A stretch of 64,000 nucleotides of DNA. Source: Vicinamibacterales bacterium (GTDB lineage Bacteria > Acidobacteriota > Vicinamibacteria > Vicinamibacterales > Fen-181). Under the pieces are notes generated by a model that made no database searches, was not told where the DNA came from, and was given only the letters and a program-made list of their open reading frames with translations. The stretch is taken from assembly GCA_036504215.1 (NCBI GenBank), contig DASXVO010000006.1, positions 1 to 64,000 on the forward strand, read 5' to 3'. Positions 36,399-45,500 of this stretch are shown piece by piece; within the stretch, counting starts at the first letter, position 1; the number at the start of each line of letters is the position of its first letter. The translations under genes were made by a program, and so were the position numbers.

Positions 36399-37457
36399 GT
36401 GTTTCGCAGATCAAAAGCCGTCGTTGGCCTCGACATCGGGTCGAGTGCCGTCAAAGCCGTGGAGCTCCGGCCGTCGGGCCGCAGCTACAACGTCGTGGCC
36501 TTCGGCACCGAGCCGATCCCGGGAGACACCATCGTGGACGGCGCCATCATCGACGCCGGCGCGGTGGCCGACGCGATCCGCCGCCTCCTGGACACCGCCA
36601 AGATCAAGACGCGCGACGTGGTCGCCTCCCTCTCCGGCAATTCGGTCATCGTGAAGAAGATCACGCTGCCCGTGATGACCGAGGCGGAACTCTCGGAGTC
36701 GATCCAGTGGGAGGCCGAGCAGTACATCCCGTTCGACATCCAGGACGTCAACCTCGACTACCAGATCCTCTCGGCGCCGACGGCCGATCAGCGGGGCAGC
36801 ATGGAAGTGCTGCTCGTCGCGGCGAAGAAGGAGAAGATCAGCGACTACACCGACGTCATCAAGCAGGCCGGCCGGGTACCGGTCATCGTGGATGTCGACG
36901 CGTTTGCGGTGCAGAACGCCTTCGAAGCCAACTACGACAATGAGCCGGGCGCGGTCATCGCCCTCCTGAATGCCGGCGCCAGCGGCGTGAACATCAACAT
37001 CGTCAGCGGCGAGCAGTCGCTGTTCACCCGTGACATCTCGATGGGCGGCAACGCCTTCACCGAAGCGATCCAGAAAGAGCTGGGACTGCCCTTCGACAGC
37101 GCGGAGCGCGTCAAGAAGGGCGAGCCGGTGGACGGGACGATGCCCGAGGATGTCGCGCCGATCCTGCGGACGGTCACCGAGAACCTCCTGCTCGAGATCC
37201 AGAAGACCTTTGACTTCTTCAAGGCCACCGCGGCGTCCGAGCGGATTGATCGGATTCTCGTGAGCGGCGGCACCTCGCGCGTTGACGGTTTCGCCGCGCA
37301 ACTGGCCGAGCGGTTCACGACGCAGGTCGAGTTGTTCGACCCGTTCCGGAAGATCCAGGTCGACGCGAAGAAACTCAAGATCGAGCACCTGCCGGACGTG
37401 GCGCCGACGTTGGCCGTCGCGGTGGGGCTGGCGCTCAGACGGGCGGGCGACCGATGA
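36399..37457 (+). CDS. pilM: Type IV pilus assembly protein PilM
   Basis: PilM is a cytoplasmic actin/FtsA-like ATPase that binds the N-terminus of PilN and links the inner-membrane pilus platform to the motor. The 352 residues show VVGLDIGSSAVKAVEL (phosphate 1), the QWEAEQYIPFDIQDVNLDYQ block typical of PilM, and SGGTSRVDGFA (adenosine site). The start is GTG 36399 with AGGAGG 10 nt upstream. It is the first gene of pilMNOPQ; the pilN start overlaps its stop. Confidence 0.95.
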   Translation: MFRRSKAVVGLDIGSSAVKAVELRPSGRSYNVVAFGTEPIPGDTIVDGAIIDAGAVADAIRRLLDTAKIKTRDVVASLSGNSVIVKKITLPVMTEAELSESIQWEAEQYIPFDIQDVNLDYQILSAPTADQRGSMEVLLVAAKKEKISDYTDVIKQAGRVPVIVDVDAFAVQNAFEANYDNEPGAVIALLNAGASGVNINIVSGEQSLFTRDISMGGNAFTEAIQKELGLPFDSAERVKKGEPVDGTMPEDVAPILRTVTENLLLEIQKTFDFFKATAASERIDRILVSGGTSRVDGFAAQLAERFTTQVELFDPFRKIQVDAKKLKIEHLPDVAPTLAVAVGLALRRAGDR

Positions 37458-38059
37458 TCCGAATCAACCTCATCGCCATCGAGCGCGAACGTACCAAGCG
37501 GCGGTCGTCAGCACCCGCTGCCGTCGGCACCGCCGGCGGTGTCGCGGTCACGCAGCTCAGGATTACCCTGGCGTGCAGCCTGATCCTGGTGCTGACCGGC
37601 CTGGGCGTCGGCTGGTGGTACTGGTCCCTCGCGCGGCAGAGTGCCCGCGTCGAGGAGGACATTCTCACCAGCCAGAAGGAGACAGCGCGCCTCCGGTCGC
37701 TCATCGTGCAGGTGCAGCAGTACGAAGCGCGGCGGGTGCAGCTCAAACAGCGCGTCGGGCTCATCGAAGAACTGCGGAAAGGGCAGGCCGGACCGGTCCA
37801 CCTGCTCGACGAGATCTCCCGCAGCCTGCCCGACATGCTCTGGTTGTCGGAGGTCAAGCAGCAGGGCGCGGATCTGACGATCACGGGCCGCTGCACGACG
37901 CTCACGGCGCTCTCGGATTTCGTGGATAACCTGAAACTCGGCGGGTACTTCAAGCCCGTGGAGATTCTCGACAGCCAGGTTGACCCGTCGCAACGGATGT
38001 CAGGCGTCGATCTCATTCGCTTCTCGGTGAAGGCGACCTTTACGCCGCCTGCGGGGTAG
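37454..38059 (+). CDS. pilN: Type IV pilus assembly protein PilN
   Basis: PilN is a bitopic inner-membrane protein that pairs with PilO. The 201 residues begin MIRINLIAIERER, matching the conserved INLLP-type PilM-binding tail. One membrane helix follows at about 35-58, then a coiled coil (about 63-105) and a ferredoxin-like periplasmic domain. The ATG overlaps the pilM stop (ATGA), so translation is coupled. Confidence 0.92.
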   Translation: MIRINLIAIERERTKRRSSAPAAVGTAGGVAVTQLRITLACSLILVLTGLGVGWWYWSLARQSARVEEDILTSQKETARLRSLIVQVQQYEARRVQLKQRVGLIEELRKGQAGPVHLLDEISRSLPDMLWLSEVKQQGADLTITGRCTTLTALSDFVDNLKLGGYFKPVEILDSQVDPSQRMSGVDLIRFSVKATFTPPAG

Positions 38060-38153
38060 CGGACCGCAGGGACAGGCTGGCCTGCACGAGAATCGCGGAC
38101 TCCGGGGGGGCTCATAAAGCCGCAGGGCCGTTGCCCCGATAGAAAGGCGAGAC

Positions 38154-38786
38154 GTGGCTGGGACACTGAGCAAGCTGCCGTGGTACGGACAGATCGGAGC
38201 CTTCGTCGCCCTGTCCGTGGCGGGCTTTGGGGCCTTCTTCTACCTGTACGTCACGCCGATGCAGGCGGGAATGGCGCAGCGCCAGCGGAAACTCGATGCG
38301 TTGCAGGTGGACATCCGGAAGAGCCAGGTCATCGCGCAGCGTCTCCCGCAGTTCCGGGCCGAGGTCGCGGACCTCGAGAACCGGCTCGAAACCCTGAAGA
38401 ACGTGCTGCCGGAGGAGAAGGACATGGGCGACATGCTGCGGCGTCTCCAGACGCTCGCCGTCCAGTCGAACCTCACCATCCGCAGCTTCAAGCCCACGGC
38501 GACGCCGGTGACCAAGCAGTTGCACGCGGAGGTCCCCATCAACCTGCAACTCGACGGCGCGTACCACAATCTGGGCATCTTCTTCGATCGGGTGAGCAAG
38601 TTCCCCCGGATCATCCACATCAGCGACATCGATATCAAGGCCAAGGACAAGCAGGAACCGGATTCGACGATCACCGCCGACTGCGTCGCCACCACCTTCG
38701 TCCTGCTCGAGAACAAGCAGGTCGTAAGGCCGGCGCCGGGGCCGGGCGGGGTGAGGCCGACGCCGGGGGCCGGGGGGCCACGGTGA
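38154..38786 (+). CDS. pilO: Type IV pilus assembly protein PilO
   Basis: PilO is the bitopic partner of PilN in the inner-membrane alignment complex. The 210 residues have a membrane helix at about 14-35, a coiled coil (TPMQAGMAQRQRKLDALQVD onward) and a periplasmic domain ending with a Gly/Pro-rich tail. The start is GTG 38154 with AAAGGCGAG upstream. A 94-nt gap separates it from pilN, which is wider than elsewhere in this operon. Confidence 0.92.
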   Translation: MAGTLSKLPWYGQIGAFVALSVAGFGAFFYLYVTPMQAGMAQRQRKLDALQVDIRKSQVIAQRLPQFRAEVADLENRLETLKNVLPEEKDMGDMLRRLQTLAVQSNLTIRSFKPTATPVTKQLHAEVPINLQLDGAYHNLGIFFDRVSKFPRIIHISDIDIKAKDKQEPDSTITADCVATTFVLLENKQVVRPAPGPGGVRPTPGAGGPR

Positions 38787-39328
38787 GCGAGGCGCCCATG
38801 AAATGCGTGTGTTCGATCGTGCTGGCAGCGGCCACCCTCGTCGCGGTGGGCGCGGCCGGGCAAGTGGCGCAGAAGCCGAAGCCTCCGGCGCGGCCGCCGG
38901 CCGCGGGGGCATCCGCCGTGAAGCCGGTTGACGCACCTCGGCCCAAGGTGGCCACGGCTCCAGCCCCCAAGCCCCCCGAGACGTACAGTTACAGGGCCGA
39001 AGGGCGACGCGATCCCTTCGTGAGTCTGATGAACCGAGGCGGCGACACCCGCCAGAACCGGAAGGGCGACGGGATCGCCGGGCTGTATGCGAGTGAGGTC
39101 GTGCTGAGGGGCATCATGCAGAGCCGGGGCACCTACCTGGCAATCGTGCAGGGGCCCGACGGCAGGCGCCCGTACATCGTCCACACCAACGATCGATTCG
39201 CGGACGGCGTGGTGAAGGCGATTTCCGCCGACAGCATGCTCATCCTCCAAGAGGTGAACGACCCACTGTCGCTCACCAAGCAACGGGAGATCCGCAAGAC
39301 GCTGCGGGCGGTCGAAGAGGTCAAGTAG
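38783..39328 (+). CDS. pilP: Type IV pilus assembly protein PilP
   Basis: PilP links PilN/PilO to the secretin PilQ. The 181-residue product has a hydrophobic export signal (from MKCVCSIVLAAATLVAVG), a Pro/Ala-rich linker, and the PilP beta-domain (RRDPFVSLMNRG, then GIMQSRGTYLAIVQGPDG and VKAISADSMLILQE). Most PilP proteins are lipoproteins; no lipobox follows the hydrophobic stretch here. The start is GTG 38783, which overlaps the pilO stop; ATG 38798 is an alternative start nearer the signal. pilQ starts directly after its stop. Confidence 0.9.
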   Translation: MSEAPMKCVCSIVLAAATLVAVGAAGQVAQKPKPPARPPAAGASAVKPVDAPRPKVATAPAPKPPETYSYRAEGRRDPFVSLMNRGGDTRQNRKGDGIAGLYASEVVLRGIMQSRGTYLAIVQGPDGRRPYIVHTNDRFADGVVKAISADSMLILQEVNDPLSLTKQREIRKTLRAVEEVK

Positions 39329-41740
39329 ATGCGGCACAACTGGATTGTCCGGACATGGGCGAGATGCGGGCGTGCACACCCGACGACCGGTCATCGCACT
39401 GGCGCCTGGGCGGGGCTGGCGGTGGTACTGGCGGCCAGCATGGTGGTGGCCGGGTTTGCCGCGGTTGAGACCGCGCCGCCCCGGGCGCGCCTCAGTACGA
39501 TCTCGGCAACGCTGGGCGGGCGCGGGGCGTCGGTGCTCATTGAGTCCTCGGCGCCCGTCGCCTACGTGACGGCGCGTCCCGATCCGCTGACGGTGCTCGT
39601 TGACCTGCGGAACGTCACGTCAGCAGGAGCGGTGAACCGGGTCACCTCGTCGCGCGTGGGGCCGGTGGCCGCCGTGACGTTCGAGGACGTCAAGGCGACC
39701 GACGGAGCGGCCATCACGCGTGTCCGCGTGCTGCTCGCCACGCCCGCGCAGCATCGCGTGCACAGCGACCGGAACGTGATCCAGGTGGATGTCGTGCCCG
39801 ACGACGAAACCGTGCCGGCGGCGGAGAAGCCGCGGGCAGCCGTTGCGCCTCTCTCCGCAGCCACGGCGACCCCAGCCACGCGCCTCGAGGCCATCCGCGC
39901 AAACGCGGGCGCGCGCGGCGTCGAAGTGACGCTCGCCGGCAACGGTACGCTGCTCGCCTCGTCCCCGGAGGTCACCCGCGCGGCTCCGTACCGGCTGGTG
40001 CTCGACTTCGAGGGCGTGGCGTCGAAGGTTCCGGCAGTCACGCCCATCGCCCGTAGCGCTATCCGGCGCGTGCGGGTGGCGACGCACAGCGTGACTCCGC
40101 GTGTGACTCGCGTGGTCTTCGACCTCGCGCGCGAAGTGCCGTACACACTGCAGCCCGCAGGGAACGAACTGAAGGTTCTGTTCGTCGAGCATCCTGACGC
40201 GCCCGCATCGATGGCCCCTGCCGCTCCAGCCGTCGCGCCGGTGACGGTGCCAGCGTCGGTCCCGGCCAGGGGGGCTGGCGCCGAGGCGGCCGAGGCGGCG
40301 AAGAGGACCGACCCGCAGCCGCCGCCTGCCAAGCCGGCGCCGGCGACCGTTGCTCCGGCAGCGGCTCCGCAGGTTGCGGCGCCACCGCAGACACCGCCTC
40401 CGACGACGGTCGTGCCCTCGTCGCCCTCGACGCAGCCGGCGCAGACCGCGCAGGTCGGATCGGGGTCGGGCGCGCGGCAGTACACCGGACACCCGATCAG
40501 CCTCGACTTCCAGGGTGCAGACCTGCGGTCGGTGCTGCGGACGTTCTCGGAGATCAGCGCGCTGAACATGGTGATCGATCCCCAGGTCCAGGGGACCGTG
40601 GACGTCGCGCTGCGCGACGTGCCGTGGGACCAGGCGCTCGACATCATCCTTCGTGCGAACAAGCTCGGGTACGTCGTCGACGGGACGGTCGTCCGCATCG
40701 CGCCGCTCGCCGCCCTCTCGGACGAGGAAGGCGCGCGCCGCAAGCTGTCCGACGAGCAGGCACTGTCGGGCGAGTTGAAGGTCATGACGCACGCACTCAG
40801 CTACGCGAAAGCCGAGGATCTCAAGACACTGATCGAGAGGAGCGCGTTGACCAAGCGGGGCGACGTCCAGGTGGATCCGCGCACGAACACCCTGATCATC
40901 CGCGACCTGCCGAACGGCCTCGAGACCGTCAGCGCGTTGGTGGCCACGCTCGACAAGCCGCAGCCGCAGGTGGAGATCGAGGCGCGCATCGTCCAAACCA
41001 CTCGTGATTTCGCGCGGTCGATCGGCGTGCAGTGGGGGATTGGCGGGCGGATGGCGCCGCAGTTGGCGAACACCACGTCGCTGGCGTTCCCGAACAGCGT
41101 GAGCGTGGGCGGTCGCACCGGGGGCGTCCAGGCTGGCGTGGGAGACACGACGGCCGTCGGGACGGCGGTGAATCTGGGCGTATCGGCGGCGTCGAGCGCC
41201 ATCGGCATCGCGCTCGGTTCGGTGAATGGCGCCTTCAACCTCGATGTGGCGTTGTCCGCGCTCGAGACGAGCGGCAAGGGTCGCATCCTCTCCACGCCGC
41301 GCGTGTCCACGCAGAACAACCAGGAAGCCGAGGTGATGCAGGGCACGCAGATTCCCATTCAGACGATCGCCAACAACACCGTGACCGTGACGTTCAAGGA
41401 CGCCGCGCTGTCGCTCAAGGTCACACCGCAGATTACCGCGTCGAACACCGTCATCCTCAAGATCCTGCTCGAGAACGCGACGGCGGACTTCAGTCGCGCG
41501 GTTGGGCCGAGCGCGATTCCCCCGATCGACACGCAGCGGGCGACCAGCACGGTGCTCGTCAAGGACGGCGAAACGACGGTCATCGGCGGGATTTACGTGA
41601 GTCAGGAACAGGCGTCGCTCGACAAGACGCCAGGCGCGTCGCGGATTCCGCTGCTCGGCTGGTTGTTCAGACGGGACGCGATCCACGATCAGAGTCGCGA
41701 GTTGCTGATCTTCATCACGCCACGGATTGCCAAGCTGTAG
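39329..41740 (+). CDS. pilQ: Type IV pilus secretin PilQ
   Basis: PilQ forms the outer-membrane ring through which the pilus passes. The 803 residues include an export signal (about 25-48), two AMIN domains that bind peptidoglycan (about 50-155 and 185-290), a Pro/Ala-rich linker (290-380), a secretin/TonB short N-domain (ISLDFQGADLRSVLRTFSEI), an N1 domain (SYAKAEDLKTLIERSALT) and the secretin core ending in RELLIFITPRIAKL. The ATG follows the pilP stop with no gap. Confidence 0.95.
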   Translation: MRHNWIVRTWARCGRAHPTTGHRTGAWAGLAVVLAASMVVAGFAAVETAPPRARLSTISATLGGRGASVLIESSAPVAYVTARPDPLTVLVDLRNVTSAGAVNRVTSSRVGPVAAVTFEDVKATDGAAITRVRVLLATPAQHRVHSDRNVIQVDVVPDDETVPAAEKPRAAVAPLSAATATPATRLEAIRANAGARGVEVTLAGNGTLLASSPEVTRAAPYRLVLDFEGVASKVPAVTPIARSAIRRVRVATHSVTPRVTRVVFDLAREVPYTLQPAGNELKVLFVEHPDAPASMAPAAPAVAPVTVPASVPARGAGAEAAEAAKRTDPQPPPAKPAPATVAPAAAPQVAAPPQTPPPTTVVPSSPSTQPAQTAQVGSGSGARQYTGHPISLDFQGADLRSVLRTFSEISALNMVIDPQVQGTVDVALRDVPWDQALDIILRANKLGYVVDGTVVRIAPLAALSDEEGARRKLSDEQALSGELKVMTHALSYAKAEDLKTLIERSALTKRGDVQVDPRTNTLIIRDLPNGLETVSALVATLDKPQPQVEIEARIVQTTRDFARSIGVQWGIGGRMAPQLANTTSLAFPNSVSVGGRTGGVQAGVGDTTAVGTAVNLGVSAASSAIGIALGSVNGAFNLDVALSALETSGKGRILSTPRVSTQNNQEAEVMQGTQIPIQTIANNTVTVTFKDAALSLKVTPQITASNTVILKILLENATADFSRAVGPSAIPPIDTQRATSTVLVKDGETTVIGGIYVSQEQASLDKTPGASRIPLLGWLFRRDAIHDQSRELLIFITPRIAKL

Positions 41741-41773
41741 GCGGTACCAGGACGGGCGAGCGAGGGCACTGAG

Positions 41774-42415
41774 ATGAATTGGACACGTGATCGACACATG
41801 GCCGGAGCGGCGGCGCTCGCACTTGCGATGCTCGCCTCCACTTCGTGCGGCGACGCCGTGCGGCAGGGACGGGCCTCGAGCTATCTGGTCGTCGACCAGC
41901 TCACGGCCGCTTCCGGGGCCAAGCCCAGCCTGTTCAGCAACGTTCTCGAATCGGACGTCGTCACCCTGGTCAAGGCCACGGTGGGCACCCAGACGGTGCT
42001 GGTCCCAACCGTGTTCGAGGATCTGGGGCAGGTCCAGCTTCACATCGCGATGAAGGACCCGGGGGGCACGGTACCCAGCAACCCGTCGACCGTGAACCAG
42101 ATCACGCTCGATCGGTACGAAGTGACGTTCGTGCGTTCGGATGGACGGGCCACGCCTGGCGTCGACGTGCCGGCGGCGTTCTTCGGGGCGATTACCGGGA
42201 CCGTAACGGCCACGCCCACGGCGTTCACCTTCGTGCTCGTGCGGGCGCAGGCCAAGCTCGAGGCGCCGCTGATGGCGATGAGGAACGGCGGCGGCAACGT
42301 CGTGCTCTCGACGATCGCACAGGTCACCGTGTACGGGCACGACCAGGCGGGCAATACCGTGTCGCTGACCGGGTCGATGAGCGTGAACTTCGCCGACTGG
42401 GGCGATCCCGGCTAG
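41774..42415 (+). CDS. Putative lipoprotein of unknown function
   Basis: A 213-residue exported protein; the signal ends LAMLASTSCGD, a weak lipobox. The rest is predicted beta-rich with no Cys and no domain I recognise (YLVVDQLTAASG, then DRYEVTFVRSDGR). The start is ATG 41774, 33 nt after pilQ and on the same strand, so it is probably part of the pilus transcript. A role in pilus or envelope function is only an inference from position. Confidence 0.75.
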   Translation: MNWTRDRHMAGAAALALAMLASTSCGDAVRQGRASSYLVVDQLTAASGAKPSLFSNVLESDVVTLVKATVGTQTVLVPTVFEDLGQVQLHIAMKDPGGTVPSNPSTVNQITLDRYEVTFVRSDGRATPGVDVPAAFFGAITGTVTATPTAFTFVLVRAQAKLEAPLMAMRNGGGNVVLSTIAQVTVYGHDQAGNTVSLTGSMSVNFADWGDPG

Positions 42416-42496
42416 GGATGGGGTAGGGGAGCCTGGGGCCCGGAGCCGGAGCCCTATTCGAGACGGCCCTCGGAACGACAGCACGGGGCAGAGCAT

Positions 42497-43522
42497 ATGG
42501 TGAGAGCATTCCGCACGTTCGCACTCCTCACGACGGTCGCGGCGCTGGCGACGGCCTGCTCGGTCAAGAGCACGACCGAGCCGGCACTGTCCGGGCCGTC
42601 GGAACTCAGCCTGTCGCTGACGCTGCAGGCCAATCCCGACGTGATCACGCAGGATGGCGCGTCGCAGTCACAGATCGTCGTGCTGGCACGGGACGCGAGC
42701 GCGCAGCCGCTGCGAAACGTGTCGGTCCGAGTCGAGATCACGCAAGGCGGGAAGATCGCCGACTACGGGACGCTCTCGACCCGCACCGTCGTGACGGGGA
42801 GCGATGGTCGCGCCGTGCTCACGTACACGGCGCCGGCCGCGCCGGCGCAATCGGTGGACACCGGAGCGAACATCATCACGTTGATGGTGACACCGATCAA
42901 CGGCAACTACGCGAATGCCATGCCGCGTACGGTCGATATCCGGCTCGTGCCGCCTGGCGTGATCATCCCACCGTCCGACCTGGTCCCCGGCTTCACATTC
43001 AGCCCGACAGCGCCCAAGGAGCGGGATAGTGTGATCTTCACCGCACCGTTCTGCACCGCGACCGGTCAGACGGGGTGCACGACCGGATCGGTGGTCTCCT
43101 TCGAGTGGAGGTTCGGCGACGGCGCCACCGGGTTCGGGCAGACGGTCACGCACGCCTTCGACATCGGTTCGTGGCCTGTGACGCTGACGATCAAGGATGC
43201 CAATCAGCGCGCCGCATCCGTGATGCAGGTCGTCACGATCGGCGCCGGCGAAGTTCCCAAGCCGGCGTTCGAGTTCTCGCCGGCCGGGCCTGTTGTCAAC
43301 CAGAACGTGTTCTTCAACGGCTCGGCTTCGACGGCTGCGAACACGAGAACCATCGTGGACTACGAGTGGAATTTCGGCGACGGCACCGTGAAGCACGGCG
43401 TGACGCAGGTGCACTCGTTCGACGCCAAAGGGACCTACACTGTGACACTGAAGGTCACCGACGATGCCGGCCGCTACGGTGTGGTGTCGAGGACGGTGTC
43501 GGTGGTGGTTCCTGCGCCGTAG
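42497..43522 (+). CDS. Ig/PKD-domain lipoprotein
   Basis: A 341-residue exported protein with a lipoprotein signal ending LATAC. A bacterial Ig-like (invasin Big-1 type) domain occupies about 35-155 (VVLARDASAQPLRNVSVRVE). Two PKD domains follow, with cores EWRFGDGATGFG and EWNFGDGTVKHG. Such domains bind sugars or proteins at the cell surface. It lies 81 nt after the previous lipoprotein and in line with pilMNOPQ. Function unknown; adhesion or matrix contact is possible. Confidence 0.82.
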   Translation: MVRAFRTFALLTTVAALATACSVKSTTEPALSGPSELSLSLTLQANPDVITQDGASQSQIVVLARDASAQPLRNVSVRVEITQGGKIADYGTLSTRTVVTGSDGRAVLTYTAPAAPAQSVDTGANIITLMVTPINGNYANAMPRTVDIRLVPPGVIIPPSDLVPGFTFSPTAPKERDSVIFTAPFCTATGQTGCTTGSVVSFEWRFGDGATGFGQTVTHAFDIGSWPVTLTIKDANQRAASVMQVVTIGAGEVPKPAFEFSPAGPVVNQNVFFNGSASTAANTRTIVDYEWNFGDGTVKHGVTQVHSFDAKGTYTVTLKVTDDAGRYGVVSRTVSVVVPAP

Positions 43523-43552
43523 TGCGGTGCATCGTCCCGATGAGGTGTGACT

Positions 43553-44287
43553 GTGCCTGACAGCCCGCGCATCGAGGAACTGAGACGCCGGGTCCAGCGG
43601 GACCCGGCGTCCATCGCCTTCGCACAACTGGCGGAGGAGTATCGGCGCGCAGGCCGGTCCGCAGATGCGGTCGAGACGTGTCGCGCGGGACTCTCGCACC
43701 ACCCGGATTACCTGTCGGCGCGCGTGACCCTGGGGCGAGCGCTCATCGAAACGGGCGACCTGACGACCGCCGAGAGCGAGTTGGAGCGCGTACTGGCCGC
43801 CGCGCCGGAGAACCTCGCCGCCCTGAAGGGCCTGGCGGAAATTCATCACCGCACAGGCGACCTGCCGAAGGCGCTCGAGTACTACCGCAGTGCGCTCGGA
43901 TTCGCCCCGCACGATCCCGATCTCGAGCATCTCATCGAGAAGATCGAGAAGGAACTCGAGCCGAACCAGCCACTCCCCGTCGTGGAGCGTGGGCTCTCGT
44001 TCGAGGAAGCCATGGGCGAATTCGCGGCCTTCGGCGCCGAACCACGGCCCGCCGATCCGGCTCGAACGCCGGGCCAGGCACTCGACGACGACCGCACGGG
44101 GCCCATCACCGTGATTCCCGAGTCTGGCCCTTCCCTTGCCGATCCCGCTGAACCCGCCGTGCCCCCCGCACCGTCGCTGGCTTCGGTCGAGCCGATAGTG
44201 GGGCTCGCGTCTGTACCCGCGCGTCAGATCGAGACGCTCGAGCGGTGGCTGGACGTCATTCTCGCCGAACGCGATCGCCGCGTATAA
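43553..44287 (+). CDS. TPR-repeat protein
   Basis: A 244-residue cytoplasmic protein with three or four TPR units in residues 1-130 (AQLAEEYRRAGRSADAVE, ALIETGDLTTAESELERV, AEIHHRTGDLPKALEYYR), then a Pro/Ala-rich linker and a C-terminal helix ending LERWLDVILAERDRRV. The start is GTG 43553, with GAGG 7 nt upstream; GTG 43547 is too close to that site. TPRs mediate protein contacts; the partner is unknown, although the pilus genes just upstream are candidates. Confidence 0.8.
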   Translation: MPDSPRIEELRRRVQRDPASIAFAQLAEEYRRAGRSADAVETCRAGLSHHPDYLSARVTLGRALIETGDLTTAESELERVLAAAPENLAALKGLAEIHHRTGDLPKALEYYRSALGFAPHDPDLEHLIEKIEKELEPNQPLPVVERGLSFEEAMGEFAAFGAEPRPADPARTPGQALDDDRTGPITVIPESGPSLADPAEPAVPPAPSLASVEPIVGLASVPARQIETLERWLDVILAERDRRV

Positions 44288-44351
44288 TTTCGCCTGTTGC
44301 ACCCGACATGCCCCGAGGGGCCGCCCGGAGGCAGCGGACGCTCGTCCCTCA

Positions 44352-45500
44352 ATGACTTTCGCACCCTCGACCCTGCTCACGTCGCGCCGCCTACGCCTGG
44401 CGCTGGCTCTCGAGACGTCCGGCTGTGACGCCCTCGTCGTGACGCATCTTCCCAACCTGTTCTACCTGACGAACTTCGCCGGCAGCGCAGGCGCGGCGAT
44501 CGTCTCGCCAGCCGGGCTGACTCTCGTGCTGGACGCGCGGTACGTGGCGGAGGCCGAACACCTGCGCGATTCCGAGCACGGTCCTCGAGACGCGAGGCTC
44601 GTCCGCGTCGAGAGCAGCTACGATCAGACGATCGCCGGTGTGCTGCGCGGCATCGGAGCGTGTCGCGCCGGGTTCGAAGCGGACCACCTGGCATTTGGCC
44701 GGCACGCCCGGCTGCGGACCGGACTGGGAGCCGGGACCGAACTCGTGCCGACATCAGGCCTCGTCGAGCGACTGCGCCAGCTCAAGGACGCGCACGAGAT
44801 CGCCGCGCTTCGGACGGCCGCACGCCTGGTATCGCGCGTGGCGCTCGCGGTGGTCAGCCATGTGAAGGCGGGACTGCGAGAACGGGATCTCGCGGCGCTC
44901 ATCGACTGCGAGATGCGTCGGGCGGGGTTTTCACGGCCGGCATTTGATACGATTGTAGGCTCGGGTCCAAACGGCGCACTCCCACACGCCACGGCGAGCG
45001 AACGGATCCTCCGCGCTGGGGACCTCGTCGTGCTGGACTTTGGTGGTGTGCGCGACGGATACTGCGCGGACCTCACGCGCACGGTGAGCATCGGGCCGGC
45101 CGCCGAGGAACAGCGCCGCATCTACCAGGCGGTGCTGGAGGCGCAGGCCGCGGCGCTCGCGTCGGTCCGTTCCGGGGTGACGACCGGCGAGATCGACCGG
45201 GCGGCGCGCGATGTGCTCGAATCCCGCGGGTTGGGAGCCGGCTTCGTGCACGGCACCGGACACGGGCTGGGCATCGAGGTCCACGAGTTGCCGAGCCTCA
45301 CGCCGATCCGGGCGGAGGACAGGGCGGGAGATCCCCCGCGGCCGTGGGCGGTGCCGGTCGAACCCGGGATGGTGTTCACGGTTGAACCGGGCACGTATCT
45401 GCCCGGGTGGGGTGGTGTCCGAATCGAAGACGACGTGCTGGTGACCAACGAGGGCTGCGAGGTGCTGACCGGTGCACCGCGCGAGTTGATCGAGCGCTGA
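44352..45500 (+). CDS. M24-family Xaa-Pro aminopeptidase
   Basis: A 382-residue creatinase-fold metallopeptidase that removes an N-terminal residue before proline. The N-terminal creatinase domain starts near LLTSRRLRLALALE; the catalytic domain shows the metal set D (LVVLDFGG, then YCADLTRTV), H in GTGHGLGIEVHE, E in FTVEPGTYLPGWGG and E in GVRIEDDVLVT. TATAAT at 44283-44288 is a possible -10 but no clear ribosome site precedes the ATG. Its stop overlaps the accB start. In many bacteria efp lies between this gene and accB; it is absent here. Confidence 0.9.
   Translation: MTFAPSTLLTSRRLRLALALETSGCDALVVTHLPNLFYLTNFAGSAGAAIVSPAGLTLVLDARYVAEAEHLRDSEHGPRDARLVRVESSYDQTIAGVLRGIGACRAGFEADHLAFGRHARLRTGLGAGTELVPTSGLVERLRQLKDAHEIAALRTAARLVSRVALAVVSHVKAGLRERDLAALIDCEMRRAGFSRPAFDTIVGSGPNGALPHATASERILRAGDLVVLDFGGVRDGYCADLTRTVSIGPAAEEQRRIYQAVLEAQAAALASVRSGVTTGEIDRAARDVLESRGLGAGFVHGTGHGLGIEVHELPSLTPIRAEDRAGDPPRPWAVPVEPGMVFTVEPGTYLPGWGGVRIEDDVLVTNEGCEVLTGAPRELIER

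Noticed and set aside
38060-38153. Possible c-di-GMP (GEMM) riboswitch before pilO
   Set aside because: AAAGCCGCAGGGCC recalls part of the GEMM core, but the GGCAAACC half and the tetraloop receptor are missing and the gap is too short.
39620-42496. 958-codon open frame on the minus strand
   Set aside because: It is antisense to pilQ and the next gene, which have clear domains. Its composition (Arg/His/Val-rich) is that of a GC-driven shadow frame.
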